This document shows positions 17,037 to 25,579 of a DNA stretch of 32,996 bases, in pieces. Within the stretch, counting starts at the first letter, position 1; every line of letters begins with the position of its first letter. The stretch is from Pseudomonadota bacterium (GTDB taxonomy: Bacteria > Pseudomonadota > Alphaproteobacteria > SMXQ01), in NCBI GenBank assembly GCA_022566265.1, contig JADFJG010000029.1:1-32996 (forward strand), read 5' to 3'. Both the position numbers and the translations under genes were made by a program. The notes beneath the pieces are model-generated. The model was not told where the DNA came from, did no database searches, and saw only the letters and a program-made list of their open reading frames with translations.

Positions 17037-18289
17037 GCATCCAGGTGACGACGCTCGACAACGGCTTCAGGGTGGTGACCGATGTCATCGATACGGTGGA
17101 GACCGCCGCCGTCGGCGTCTGGGTCGGCGTCGGCGCGCGCCATGAGAACAAGGAGATCAACGGCGTCGCCCATCTGCTCGAACACATGGCGTTCAAGGGC
17201 ACGGACCGGCGCTCGGCGCGGGCCATCGCCGAGGAGATCGAGTCCGTCGGCGGCCATCTCAATGCCTTCACCTCGCGCGAGAACACCGCTTATTATGCCC
17301 GCGTGCTCAAGGACGACGTGCCGCTCGCCGTCGATATCCTGGCCGATATCCTGCAGAATTCGACCTTCGAGGCCGGCGAGCTCGAGCGCGAGCGCGCCGT
17401 GATCATCCAGGAGATCGGCCAGGCGTCGGATACCCCGGAGGACGTCGTCTTCGACCGTTTCCAGGAAACCGCTTATCCCGGCCAGCCGTTGGGCCGGCCG
17501 ATCCTGGGCTCGGCTTCGATCGTCGGCGCCATGTCGCGCGAGACCATCGCCGGTTACATGCGCCAGAACTACGCCGCGCGGACGATGGTGTTGGCGGCGT
17601 CGGGCAGGGTCGATCACGACGCCCTGGTGAAGATCGCCGAGGAGGCCTTCGCCGCGCTGCCGACCAACGGCGGTCCGGAACGCGCCCCCGCGCGCTACCG
17701 GGGCGGCGACGTTTTCGAGTCCCGCGACCTCGAGCAGGTCCACCTGGTGCTGGGTTTCGACGGCGTTCCCTTCAAGGACGACGACTATTTCACCCTTTCG
17801 GTGTTGTCCAACCTGCTGGGCGGCGGCATGTCCTCGCGCCTGTTCCAGGAAATCCGGGAGAAACGCGGCCTCGTCTACAGCATCTATTCCTTCACCGCCG
17901 CCTATGCCGACGGCGGGCTTTTCGGCGTCTATGCGGGCACCGGCGAGAAACAGGTCGAGGAGCTCCTGCCGGTGTTGTGCGAGGAGATCGCCAATGTCGG
18001 CGCCGATATCACTGATGACGAGCTGGCGCGCGTCAAGGCGCAACTCAAGGCCGGTATCCTGATGGCGCTGGAAAGCACCTCCGCCCGGTTGGAGCGGATC
18101 GGCTCGCACTTGTTGGTCTACGGCCGCGTGCTCGATGTCGCCGAGGTCGTCGAGGCGATCGAGGCGGTCGACGCCAAGGCCATCGACCGCGTGGCGGCGA
18201 GGCTGATGGCGAGCCGGCCGACCTTCGCGGCGCTGGGCCCGGTCGGGCGCCTCGAGGCCATGGGGTCGCTCGCCGAACGGTTCGCTTAG
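17033..18289 (+). CDS. M16 family zinc peptidase (mitochondrial processing peptidase-like)
   Basis: A 418-residue pitrilysin/insulinase family protease related to the mitochondrial processing peptidase beta subunit. The inverted zinc motif HxxEH is H47-L-L-E50-H51 in GVAHLLEHMAFKGT. The conserved distal Glu region ELERERAVIIQEI follows at about residues 120-132. The second M16 domain contains the substrate-binding LVYSIYSF segment typical of the family. No signal peptide is present, so it is probably cytosolic. Its start codon overlaps the thrC stop (ATGA), so it is co-translated with thrC. The physiological substrate is unknown. Confidence 0.93.
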   Translation: MSIQVTTLDNGFRVVTDVIDTVETAAVGVWVGVGARHENKEINGVAHLLEHMAFKGTDRRSARAIAEEIESVGGHLNAFTSRENTAYYARVLKDDVPLAVDILADILQNSTFEAGELERERAVIIQEIGQASDTPEDVVFDRFQETAYPGQPLGRPILGSASIVGAMSRETIAGYMRQNYAARTMVLAASGRVDHDALVKIAEEAFAALPTNGGPERAPARYRGGDVFESRDLEQVHLVLGFDGVPFKDDDYFTLSVLSNLLGGGMSSRLFQEIREKRGLVYSIYSFTAAYADGGLFGVYAGTGEKQVEELLPVLCEEIANVGADITDDELARVKAQLKAGILMALESTSARLERIGSHLLVYGRVLDVAEVVEAIEAVDAKAIDRVAARLMASRPTFAALGPVGRLEAMGSLAERFA

Positions 18290-18320
18290 GAGCCTGCCCG
18301 ATCCATGTTCGGGGCGTGGC

Positions 18321-18347
18321 CTTGCCAATACCCTTCACTTCTATAAT
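18321..18347 (+). promoter_or_regulatory. Predicted promoter of the GNAT gene, nearly leaderless
   Basis: CTTGCC (18321-18326) and TATAAT (18342-18347) are 15 nt apart. The start codon ATG at 18357 is only 9 nt downstream of the -10 box and no Shine-Dalgarno sequence lies between, so the transcript would begin at or within a few bases of the ATG. Confidence 0.45.
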
Positions 18348-18356
18348 ATTCCCGCC

Positions 18357-19001
18357 ATGAGCGCGCTGCTGGACCATCTGTTCTCGTTTCCGCCGAACGA
18401 GCAACTCGTCGGTGCCAACGTCTATCTGCGCCCGCCGAGGGACTCCGACTGGAAGGAGTGGGCGGAACTCCGGGAGGTCTCGCGGGACTTCCTCGAGCCC
18501 TGGGAGCCGACCTGGCCCAAGGACGCGTTGACCCGCTCGGCCTACCGCCGTCGGCTTCGCCATTATGCCGAGCAGTGGCGCAACGGTTCCGGTTACAGCT
18601 ATTTCGTCGTCAGGCGCTCGGACGCGGTGCTGCTCGGCGGCCTGACGCTGAGCAACGTCCGGCGCGGCATCACCCAGAGCGGATCGCTCGGCTACTGGAT
18701 CGGTGAACCCCATGCCCGCCAGGGCGTCATGACCGAGGCGCTGCGCTCGGCGCTCTGTTTCTGCTTCGACAACCTCACCCTGCACCGCGTCGAGGCGGCG
18801 TGTCTTCCGGCCAACGTCTCGAGCCGCAGGCTGCTCGATAAATGCGGTTTCAGGGAGGAGGGCTACGCCACCAAATATTTGAAGATCGACGGCGAGTGGG
18901 CCGACCACGTATTGTTCGCCATGCTCCGCGAGGAAGCGATGAGGGTCGTGCCGGGGCTGGCCGACGGCGGACGGGAGGCGGGCGAAACCACTGAATTCTA
19001 A
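18357..19001 (+). CDS. GNAT family N-acetyltransferase (RimJ/RimL-like)
   Basis: A 214-residue acetyl-CoA-dependent N-acetyltransferase. The fold is recognisable from VYLRPPRDSDWKEWAELR at the start, SLGYWIGEPHARQGVMTEALR (the acetyl-CoA loop region) and the C-terminal LHRVEAACLPANVSSRRLLDKCGFREEGYATKYLKIDGEW, typical of RimJ/RimL enzymes that modify ribosomal-protein N-termini. The exact substrate cannot be told. It occupies its usual place after thrC and the M16 peptidase, but it appears to have its own promoter and no ribosome site. It is convergent with the cyclophilin gene. Confidence 0.9.
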   Translation: MSALLDHLFSFPPNEQLVGANVYLRPPRDSDWKEWAELREVSRDFLEPWEPTWPKDALTRSAYRRRLRHYAEQWRNGSGYSYFVVRRSDAVLLGGLTLSNVRRGITQSGSLGYWIGEPHARQGVMTEALRSALCFCFDNLTLHRVEAACLPANVSSRRLLDKCGFREEGYATKYLKIDGEWADHVLFAMLREEAMRVVPGLADGGREAGETTEF

Positions 19002-19041
19002 GTTCCGGCCATCCGGCAAGCCGCGGCGGCGTTAAGCGCGG

Positions 19042-19578
19042 TTACTTCTTGACGTCGGCGCCGACGCGCATGCGGATGATTTTGTCGGGGTTGCGCGGCG
19101 GCGAGCCGCGCTTGAGCTTATCGACATGCTCCATGCCTTCGATCACCTGGCCCCAGACGGTGTACTTGCCGTTGAGGTGGGACGCCGGCGCGAAGTTGAT
19201 GAAGAACTGGCTGTCGGCGCTGTTGGGACTGCGCGAGCGCGCCATGCCGAGGGTGCCGCGGACGAATGGCTCGGGCGAGAACTCGGCGTCGAGATTCTTG
19301 CCCGATCCGCCCCGCCCGGTGCCGGTCGGGTCGCCGGTCTGGGCCATGAAGCCTTCGATCACCCGGTGGAAGATGATGCCGTCATAGAAGCCCTGGCGCG
19401 CGAGCTCCTTGATGCGGGCGACATGCTTGGGCGCGAGATCGGGGCGTAGCTGGATGACGACCTCGCCGTATTCGAGGGTCAGGTAAAGCAGGTTCTCGGG
19501 CTCCTGGGCGTTGGCGGTTGCGGTCTGCAGGGATAGGACGGCCAGCAATATCCCCAATTTCTTGAAAAGACGATGCAT
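19042..19578 (-). CDS. Secreted cyclophilin-type peptidyl-prolyl isomerase
   Basis: A 178-residue periplasmic PpiA-like isomerase that speeds proline cis-trans isomerisation during folding. It has a signal peptide of about 24 residues (basic start MHRLFKK, hydrophobic LGILLAVLSLQ, cleavage after TANA). The cyclophilin core follows: GFYDGIIFHRVIEGFMAQTGDPTGTG, GTLGMARS and SQFFINF with the usual catalytic Arg and Phe residues. The ATG at 19578 has GGAG 9 nt upstream. It is divergent from the molybdoenzyme operon; the 231-bp gap between them carries an FNR-like box closer to the latter. Confidence 0.93.
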   Translation of the reverse strand: MHRLFKKLGILLAVLSLQTATANAQEPENLLYLTLEYGEVVIQLRPDLAPKHVARIKELARQGFYDGIIFHRVIEGFMAQTGDPTGTGRGGSGKNLDAEFSPEPFVRGTLGMARSRSPNSADSQFFINFAPASHLNGKYTVWGQVIEGMEHVDKLKRGSPPRNPDKIIRMRVGADVKK

Positions 19579-19673
19579 GCGATCAGGCTCCGGTTATTGG
19601 CGTCGGTAGTGCGGCCGGGCGGCCTCACCCTGTTGACGGCGGCGGCCGCGCGCCTCGGGGATTATCGCTTGCC

Positions 19674-19691
19674 AATTGACATGGATCAATT
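19674..19691 (+). promoter_or_regulatory. FNR/FixK-like binding site upstream of the molybdoenzyme operon
   Basis: AATTGACATGGATCAATT contains perfect 6-bp inverted ends AATTGA/TCAATT and matches the FNR consensus TTGAT-N4-ATCAA with one change (TTGAC-ATGG-ATCAA). A -10-like CATAAC lies at 19710-19715, which would place the box near -40, the usual position for direct activation. This implies induction under low oxygen by a Crp/Fnr-family regulator not encoded in the window. Confidence 0.7.
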
Positions 19692-19718
19692 ACCTTGGCC
19701 GTCGCCAGACATAACCTA

Positions 19719-19738
19719 CGCCGCAGGACAATGCGGCG
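19719..19738 (+). repeat. Hairpin at the start of the molybdoenzyme operon leader
   Basis: CGCCGC (19719-19724) and GCGGCG (19733-19738) form a perfect 6-bp stem around 8 nt, close to the predicted transcript start. It may protect the 5' end of the mRNA, or be chance in GC-rich DNA. Confidence 0.35.
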
Positions 19739-19809
19739 CGTCAAGCTTGAGTGGCGGCGAGAGGCATTGGGGAGATGCCCAGCAACGCCGCGTGAGTTCA
19801 AGGGCGCGT

Positions 19810-20487
19810 ATGAAGCGGTTGTCAAGGTTAGGAAAGGCTTTGCTCGAGCTCTTTACCACCTATCCCGTGGGGGGATTGGCCGCCGTTTTTCTGGCGGGCA
19901 TGATGTTCTGGGGCGCCTTCAATTGGAGTCTGGAACTGACCAACACGGAAGCGTTCTGCATCTCGTGTCACGCCATGAAGCAGTACGTCTACACCGAATA
20001 CAGAAAGACCGTCCATTTTCGAAACCGGACCGGCGTCCGCGCTTCCTGCCCCGATTGTCATGTCCCCAGGGAATGGATCTACAAAGTCGCGCGTAAGGTC
20101 GGCGCGACCAACGAGCTCTTTCACTGGCTGAAGGGATCCATCGATACGCCCGAGAAATTCGAGGCCAAGCGGGAACAGTTGGCGCGGGGCGTGTGGGCGA
20201 GCATGGAAGCGACCGATTCGCGCGAATGCCGGAACTGTCACGGCACCGGCGCCATGAACGCCGAGGCGCAGACAGCCCGTGCGCGCACCTGGCACGCGCT
20301 GGCGGGCAAGTGGCGAACGACCTGCATCGAATGCCACCAGGGGATCGTCCATTCCCTGCCGCGGGGCTTCGACAAGGAAGCCCTGATGGATAAGTTTCAT
20401 GACCGGATGGAGAGGGAAAAGGTGAATTGCCGCCTATGTCACGAGGGCATCGTGGCGCCGCCGCCGGGCGAGGGCTGGGGGCGATAG
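19810..20487 (+). CDS. NapC/NirT-family membrane cytochrome c with five heme sites
   Basis: Membrane-anchored multiheme cytochrome that would take electrons from quinol into the periplasm, 225 residues. One N-terminal helix (about 17-38) anchors it. Heme motifs are C50-ISCH, C80-PDCH, C140-RNCH, C172-IECH and C207-RLCH. The first four match the NapC/NrfH pattern, including CISCHAM and CHQGIVHSLP. The fifth, CRLCHEGIVAPPP, near the C-terminus, is not usual for a protein this short and looks like a copy of the fourth site. The start chosen is the ATG at 19810 with AAGGGCG upstream, because an upstream extension to 19573 lacks any signal sequence. It is the first gene of a seven-gene operon. Confidence 0.88.
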   Translation: MKRLSRLGKALLELFTTYPVGGLAAVFLAGMMFWGAFNWSLELTNTEAFCISCHAMKQYVYTEYRKTVHFRNRTGVRASCPDCHVPREWIYKVARKVGATNELFHWLKGSIDTPEKFEAKREQLARGVWASMEATDSRECRNCHGTGAMNAEAQTARARTWHALAGKWRTTCIECHQGIVHSLPRGFDKEALMDKFHDRMEREKVNCRLCHEGIVAPPPGEGWGR

Positions 20488-20535
20488 CGGGCAAAGGTTC
20501 GAGGGACACGGAAGGATGACGATTCGGAGGCTGAT

Positions 20536-21192
20536 ATGATCGCTGGTAAATGCATGGTTTGGGCGCTGGCCGGAGTGGTTTGGCTGGCGTTCGCCGGCGC
20601 CGGCCTTGCCCAGACGGCGACGCCGCTGACCCTGAAATTGGGTAAGGAGTTGTTTAACGAGAACTGCGCCGTCTGCCACCAGGCCGACGCCATCGGCAAG
20701 CCGGGCGTGGCGCCGTCGCTGACCAATCCGGAGTTGCTCGCCATCGCCTCGGACAAGTTCTTCATGGCCAACATCCGCGATGGGCGCGTCGACACCGGCA
20801 TGCCGCCCTTCGCCCATCTCGGGCGGAAGAACGTCCGCGCCATCGTCGCTTACCTGCGCTCCCACGCCAGGGAACCGAGCCGGGCCGCCCAAGTGGCTTC
20901 CCAGCCCGACGCCCACGGCGATCCCCGCCTCGGCAAGCAGTGGTACGACTTCATCTGTTCCACCTGCCATGGCGTCAACGGGGACGGCTATGAGGCCGGC
21001 GGCACCGGCACGGCCATCGGCCTGGCGGGGTTCCTGGATAAGGTCTCCGACGGCTTCATCCGCGAGACCATCAAGAAGGGCCGCACCAATACCCGCATGC
21101 TGGCGTTCCAGGGGCCGGCCGGGTTGGCCGACCTTTCCGATCGGGAGATCGATGACATCATCGTTTATCTGCGCAACCTGGTTAAGAAATAG
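20536..21192 (+). CDS. Periplasmic diheme cytochrome c
   Basis: A 218-residue c4-like cytochrome made of two class-I cytochrome c domains. The signal peptide ends near GLAQ (residue 26). Heme-binding motifs are CAVCH (44-48) and CSTCH (141-145); likely axial methionines are M89 in TGMPPF and the Met in NTRMLAF. GGAGG lies 6 nt before the ATG. It sits between the membrane cytochrome and the molybdoenzyme, where a Nap operon would use NapB, but it is not NapB-like in sequence. It is the probable electron carrier to or from the molybdoenzyme. Confidence 0.9.
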   Translation: MIAGKCMVWALAGVVWLAFAGAGLAQTATPLTLKLGKELFNENCAVCHQADAIGKPGVAPSLTNPELLAIASDKFFMANIRDGRVDTGMPPFAHLGRKNVRAIVAYLRSHAREPSRAAQVASQPDAHGDPRLGKQWYDFICSTCHGVNGDGYEAGGTGTAIGLAGFLDKVSDGFIRETIKKGRTNTRMLAFQGPAGLADLSDREIDDIIVYLRNLVKK

Positions 21193-21207
21193 CTGGAGGG
21201 TTGAGTC

Positions 21208-23913
21208 ATGAAACGCATCAAGACAGTCTTGTCACGCCGGGAGATGCTGAAGACCAGCGCCTTCATCACCGCCTCCGCCGGCGCCGCCGGGCTCATGGTC
21301 GGCGCCAATCCGGAGTTGGAGGTGGCATCCGCGAAGGCCGCGGAAGCTGGGGATGAGCGCACCACCGCCCTGTCCCAGTGCCCCTATTGCGGCGTCGGCT
21401 GTGGCACCATCATCCAGGTGGAGAACGGCAAGATCGTCTCCATGCGGCCCGACAAGGACCATCCGACCAATTACGGCCTGCAATGCATCAAGGGCCTGAC
21501 CGCCGCCGAGCCGATGTATGTCGACCGCATGGAAGGCGATTCCTACGTCCGCAAGGACGTCTGGGCGGAGTGGAACAAGCCCGGCCATGGCGATGTCGAA
21601 TTCATCAGCAAGACCAAGGGCTCGTTCGACGAGGAACATTTCGTCCGCGTGCCCTACGAGAAGGCCTCCGACCTGGTCGCCCGCAAGATCGCCCACCTGG
21701 CCAAGAAATACGGCGGCAACTCCATCGGTCTTTACGGTTCCGGCCAGCTCACCATGGAGGGGCAGTACATCGAGAACCTCTTCATGAAGGGGATTCTCGG
21801 CTCCAACACCATCGAGGCCAATGCCCGCATGTGCATGACCTCGGCGGTCACCGGTTATTTCGCCACCTTGGGTTCGGACACGCCGCCGCTCGCCTATGAG
21901 GACATCGAGATCTGCGACATGATCATGCATTTCGGGCACAACGCCCGCGAATCGCATCCGATCATCTTCTGGCGCGCCGCCGACTACAAAAGGAAAACGA
22001 ATATTCCGACGGTGGTCGTCGACCCGCGCCGCACCGGCACGGTGATGGGGTATGAGGACATCAACCCCAAGAACTCGATCCATGTCCCCATCCTCAACGG
22101 CGATATCAGCTTCCTGAACGCCATCGCCCATGTGCTGCTCAAGGACCATGACGACGTGATCGACTGGGATTTCGTCAAGAATCACACCACGGGCTGGAAG
22201 GAATATGTCGATGGCGTGCTCAAGGATTATAGCCCGGAGCAGGTGCAGGACCGCATGGGCGGGCCCAATCACGACGTCTCGCCGGCGCTGATCCGCAAGA
22301 TCGCCGGCGTGTTCGCCGACGCCACCCGCAAGCGGCTGGCGCGCGCCAAGGGCACGCAGACCGGCGGCTATGGCGGCGTCATCATCATGTGGGGCATCGG
22401 CTTCAATCAGCACATACACGGCCAGCACAACGTCATCGCCATCATCAACCTTTTGACCCTGACCGGCAATCTGGCCAAGCCCGGCTGCGGCCCGTTCTCG
22501 ATGACCGGCCAGCCCAACGCCATGGGCGAGCGCTTCACCGGCGGTCTCACCGGGCGTCTGCCCTTCAACATGCCGCTGAAGGATGCGGCGCACCGGCGGA
22601 AGATGGCCAAGTTCTGGCGGGTGCCGGAGCAGAACCTGATCGACGCCATGAACTCCAAGAACCCCGGCTTTGCCGTCGGCATGATGGAGCGGGCGCTCAA
22701 GGGTGAGGTAAAGGCGTTCTTCTTCGTCTACGCCACCCATATCGACTTGCCGGACCAGTACAATCTGGTGCGTCCGGCGATCGCCAAGACCTTCAACGTG
22801 GTGCAGGAGATTTACCGCCACGCGCCCAACAACCTCTATGCCGACGTGATCTTCCCGGCGGCGACCTGGGGCGAGGTCGAGGGCATCTATATCAGTTCGG
22901 AACGGCGCCTCAACATTTGCCAAAAGGCGGCCGAGCCGCCGCCGGGATGCCGTCCCGACTTGGACATGGTCCTCGACAAGGCCAAGGAGATCGGCACGCT
23001 TCTCGGGCTCGACATGAAGAAGGTCCTGCCCTATGAGCGCAAGGCGGACGGCTTTTACGATCCGCAGGAAATATTCCGCGACATCATCCGGGCGTCGGAC
23101 GGCACCGACACCGATCTCACCGGCATCCTGGAAGTCGAGAAGCTGGACAAGACGGAGCCTTACGAACAGCTGGCGGAGCTGCGCGGTATCCAGTGGCCGG
23201 CGCCGAGTTACGAGATCGCCAAGAACGGCGGCACCAAGCGGCGCTTCATGCTGCAGGAGGGCGATTGGAAGAACCGGCCCTACGGCTATTTCCGCACCAA
23301 GGACGGCAAGGTGCATATGAAACTGGTCCACCAGGACTATTCCGAGCGGGAAAAATGGACCAAGGAGCTGATGAGATTCGGCGTCGAGAAGGACTTTTAC
23401 ACCATCGACCACATGGACCTCATCAAAATGGGGCGTGACAAGGGCCTGACGCCCGATATGCCGGATGAAGATCATCGCCACAAACGCTGGCAGGATGTCC
23501 CCAAGGACAAGTTCCCTTACTGGTTCGCGCTTGGCGTCGTCTATGAACATTTCCATACCGCCAAGTCCATGCGCAGCCCGACGACGCGCCGGCTGGTGCC
23601 CGAGATGTATGTCGAGATGCATACCGAGGACGCCAAGGATCTCGGCATCAAGGACGGCGACAAGGTGCGGGTGGTGACGAGGCGTGGATCGCTCGAGGCG
23701 CGCGCCCAGGTCGGCACCAATTCCCTGGTCAAGCCGGCGCGCAACGGCGTGCCGCGCGGCTTCATGTTCGGGCCGTGGAACCTCTCGGTCGCCGACAGCG
23801 CCGACCCGAAGAAGAACAAATGGCTGGCCAACGGTGTGACCAGCCGCGTCTGGGATCCCGTCTCCGGACAGGTCGACTTCAAGAAGAGCGCCTGCCGGAT
23901 CGAGAAGATCTAG
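21208..23913 (+). CDS. NapA-like periplasmic molybdopterin oxidoreductase, substrate unknown
   Basis: DMSO-reductase superfamily catalytic subunit, 901 residues. It has a Tat signal (SRREMLK, residues 9-15) and a hydrophobic stretch to about residue 30. The [4Fe-4S] motif is C58-x2-C61-x3-C65-x27-C93, with the conserved lysine (K95) between cluster and cofactor. The molybdenum ligand is most likely C209 in EANARMCMTSAV, matching ARHCMASAV of NapA. The cofactor-binding region GFNQHIHG...LTGNLAKPGCGPFSMTGQPNAMG is also NapA-like, and a molydop-binding C-terminal domain is present (about 780-890). It is longer than typical NapA (about 830), with extra sequence around 640-760. No NapB or NapD accompanies it. 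Nitrate reductase activity is possible but not established. A GGAGGG ribosome site precedes it. Confidence 0.88.
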   Translation: MKRIKTVLSRREMLKTSAFITASAGAAGLMVGANPELEVASAKAAEAGDERTTALSQCPYCGVGCGTIIQVENGKIVSMRPDKDHPTNYGLQCIKGLTAAEPMYVDRMEGDSYVRKDVWAEWNKPGHGDVEFISKTKGSFDEEHFVRVPYEKASDLVARKIAHLAKKYGGNSIGLYGSGQLTMEGQYIENLFMKGILGSNTIEANARMCMTSAVTGYFATLGSDTPPLAYEDIEICDMIMHFGHNARESHPIIFWRAADYKRKTNIPTVVVDPRRTGTVMGYEDINPKNSIHVPILNGDISFLNAIAHVLLKDHDDVIDWDFVKNHTTGWKEYVDGVLKDYSPEQVQDRMGGPNHDVSPALIRKIAGVFADATRKRLARAKGTQTGGYGGVIIMWGIGFNQHIHGQHNVIAIINLLTLTGNLAKPGCGPFSMTGQPNAMGERFTGGLTGRLPFNMPLKDAAHRRKMAKFWRVPEQNLIDAMNSKNPGFAVGMMERALKGEVKAFFFVYATHIDLPDQYNLVRPAIAKTFNVVQEIYRHAPNNLYADVIFPAATWGEVEGIYISSERRLNICQKAAEPPPGCRPDLDMVLDKAKEIGTLLGLDMKKVLPYERKADGFYDPQEIFRDIIRASDGTDTDLTGILEVEKLDKTEPYEQLAELRGIQWPAPSYEIAKNGGTKRRFMLQEGDWKNRPYGYFRTKDGKVHMKLVHQDYSEREKWTKELMRFGVEKDFYTIDHMDLIKMGRDKGLTPDMPDEDHRHKRWQDVPKDKFPYWFALGVVYEHFHTAKSMRSPTTRRLVPEMYVEMHTEDAKDLGIKDGDKVRVVTRRGSLEARAQVGTNSLVKPARNGVPRGFMFGPWNLSVADSADPKKNKWLANGVTSRVWDPVSGQVDFKKSACRIEKI

Positions 23914-23956
23914 GCCAGGTCTTTCCCCGATCGCGGCCGGGATAGGGAGTAGCCCC

Positions 23957-24529
23957 GTGGAACGCAGGACCGTTCTCAAGGCACTGATCGCCGGCGCCGC
24001 CGCGGCGCTGGCGCCCAACACCGTCCGCGCGGCGCGGTTCAGTTCCACCTTGCGCTATCTGCGGCCGCCGGGCGCCTTGGCGGAAGAGGATTTCTTGGCC
24101 CGCTGCATCAATTGCGGCCAGTGCGGCGAGGTCTGCCCCAACCGCTGCATCAAATATTTCGGCCTGGAGAACGGCCTCGGCTCCCTCGATACGCCCTACA
24201 TCATCCCGCGGGAAAAGGGCTGCATCCTGTGCATGAAGTGCGGCGACGTGTGCCCGACCGGCGCCATCCAACCCGTCGCGCGCGAGGCCGGCGCCATCCT
24301 CGATGGCGTCAAGATGGGGCACGCCCGGGTCGATGAAAGCCTGTGCCTGTCCTTCCAGGGCAAGACCTGCGGGGTGTGCTACCGGGCCTGCCCGTTGCCC
24401 GATATAGCCATCACCGTCGGCCGCCTGGAACAGCCCCATGTCACCGACAAATGCGTCGGCTGCGGGCTTTGCGAGCGCTCCTGCATCCAGATGCCCCAGG
24501 CGATCCGCGTCATCCCCGACCGTGGTTAG
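23957..24529 (+). CDS. napG: NapG-like periplasmic ferredoxin with four [4Fe-4S] clusters
   Basis: A 190-residue iron-sulfur protein with a Tat-like N-terminus (ERRTVLKALIAGAAAAL). Four cysteine groups can each ligate a [4Fe-4S] cluster: C50-INCGQCGEVCP, C89-ILCMKCGDVCP, C130...CGVCYRACP and C166-VGCGLCERSC. NapG normally works with NapH to oxidise quinol and pass electrons to the periplasmic reductase. The start is GTG at 23957 with AGGGAG upstream. The stop TAG abuts the napH ATG. Symbol given by family and pairing with NapH. Confidence 0.88.
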   Translation: MERRTVLKALIAGAAAALAPNTVRAARFSSTLRYLRPPGALAEEDFLARCINCGQCGEVCPNRCIKYFGLENGLGSLDTPYIIPREKGCILCMKCGDVCPTGAIQPVAREAGAILDGVKMGHARVDESLCLSFQGKTCGVCYRACPLPDIAITVGRLEQPHVTDKCVGCGLCERSCIQMPQAIRVIPDRG

Positions 24530-25579
24530 ATGTCAGCGGGCGGGAAAATGACCGGGCAACGCCACAAGCCGTTCTTCCTCTGGCGCCACCTGAACAAGCT
24601 GCGTTGGGTGAGCTTGAGCATCGTCTTCGCGATGCTCGTGGCGCTGCCCTTCCTGCACCTCTACCAGACCTATGTCGCCGCCCATGCCTATGATCTGCTG
24701 TCGCCGCCGGAGGCGCGGATCTACGATGTCATGGAGGCGTTGACCCAGCCCTTCGTCAGCGATCCGGCGGAGGATCTGGACGCGGTCAAGGGCAACACCT
24801 GGTCGGGAACCTTCTGGGGCCTGAAGCTTTCCGATCCCCTGGCGGCGCTCGGCCAGATGGCGGCGGGACGGACGCTTTACTGGCCGTTCCTCGTCACCGC
24901 GCTCATTCCCGTCGTCTTGACCGCCCTGTTCGGACGCTTCTTCTGCGGCTGGATCTGTCCGGCGACCTTCATTTACGAGCTCAACGGCAATTTCGCCTCC
25001 TGGCTGCGCTGGGCCGGCTTCAAGCCCGGCAACCGCCACTTCGACAAGCGCATCAAATACGGGGTGTTGGCGCTGGGCGTGATCGGCTCGGCGATGACCG
25101 GTTCGGTCGTGGTCGCCGCGGTCTATCCGCCCGCCATCATCGGCCGCGAAATCTACTACGTGATCGCGCTCGGCGGTTTCGGCGCCGGCATGGTGTTCTT
25201 CCTGGCGACCTTGGGGTTCGACCTCTTGGTGGCGCGGCGGGGCTTCTGCCGCTACCTCTGTCCGGGAGGGGCGCTTTACGCCCTGCTCGGCCGCTACCGC
25301 GTGGTGCGTATCCGCCGCATCGTCGAGAACTGCAACGACTGCGCCAAATGCAACGCCATCTGCGAATTCGGTCTCGATCCCCTGGGCGACGGTTTCGGGC
25401 AGGAATGCAACAATTGCTCGGCCTGTATCGCGGTCTGCCCGACCGACGCCCTGACCTTCACCATCAGGCCCACCGACATTCCGGCGCAGGGGCCGGGGCA
25501 TCTGGGCTGGCGGTACCGCCGCGAGGCCGAGGCCCGGGTCCAGGGCGGGCAGCCCGCAAGGGAAGATAAGGCGGCCTGA
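24530..25579 (+). CDS. napH: NapH-like quinol-oxidising membrane iron-sulfur protein
   Basis: A 349-residue membrane protein with about four helices. It carries the two CX3CP motifs that define NapH/NosR-type proteins: C139-GWICP-type (CGWICP) and C240-RYLCP. The cytoplasmic C-terminal domain has two [4Fe-4S] sites: C268-C271-C274-C278 and C293-C296-C299-C303P. The insert after helix one (about 50-110) is typical of the family's periplasmic loop. It starts immediately after the napG stop and overlaps the next gene by one base (TGATG), so NapG, NapH and the next protein are translated together. Predicted role: quinol dehydrogenase partner of NapG. Confidence 0.9.
   Translation: MSAGGKMTGQRHKPFFLWRHLNKLRWVSLSIVFAMLVALPFLHLYQTYVAAHAYDLLSPPEARIYDVMEALTQPFVSDPAEDLDAVKGNTWSGTFWGLKLSDPLAALGQMAAGRTLYWPFLVTALIPVVLTALFGRFFCGWICPATFIYELNGNFASWLRWAGFKPGNRHFDKRIKYGVLALGVIGSAMTGSVVVAAVYPPAIIGREIYYVIALGGFGAGMVFFLATLGFDLLVARRGFCRYLCPGGALYALLGRYRVVRIRRIVENCNDCAKCNAICEFGLDPLGDGFGQECNNCSACIAVCPTDALTFTIRPTDIPAQGPGHLGWRYRREAEARVQGGQPAREDKAA

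Noticed and set aside
20536-21192. NapB assignment for the diheme cytochrome
   Set aside because: The protein is made of two class-I cytochrome c domains with Met ligands; NapB is a short bis-His diheme protein with a different layout.
21232-24048. 938-residue open frame on the minus strand opposite the molybdoenzyme
   Set aside because: It is an antisense mirror caused by high GC and codon bias; His/Asp/Gly-rich translation with no domain, and the plus-strand gene has all expected motifs.
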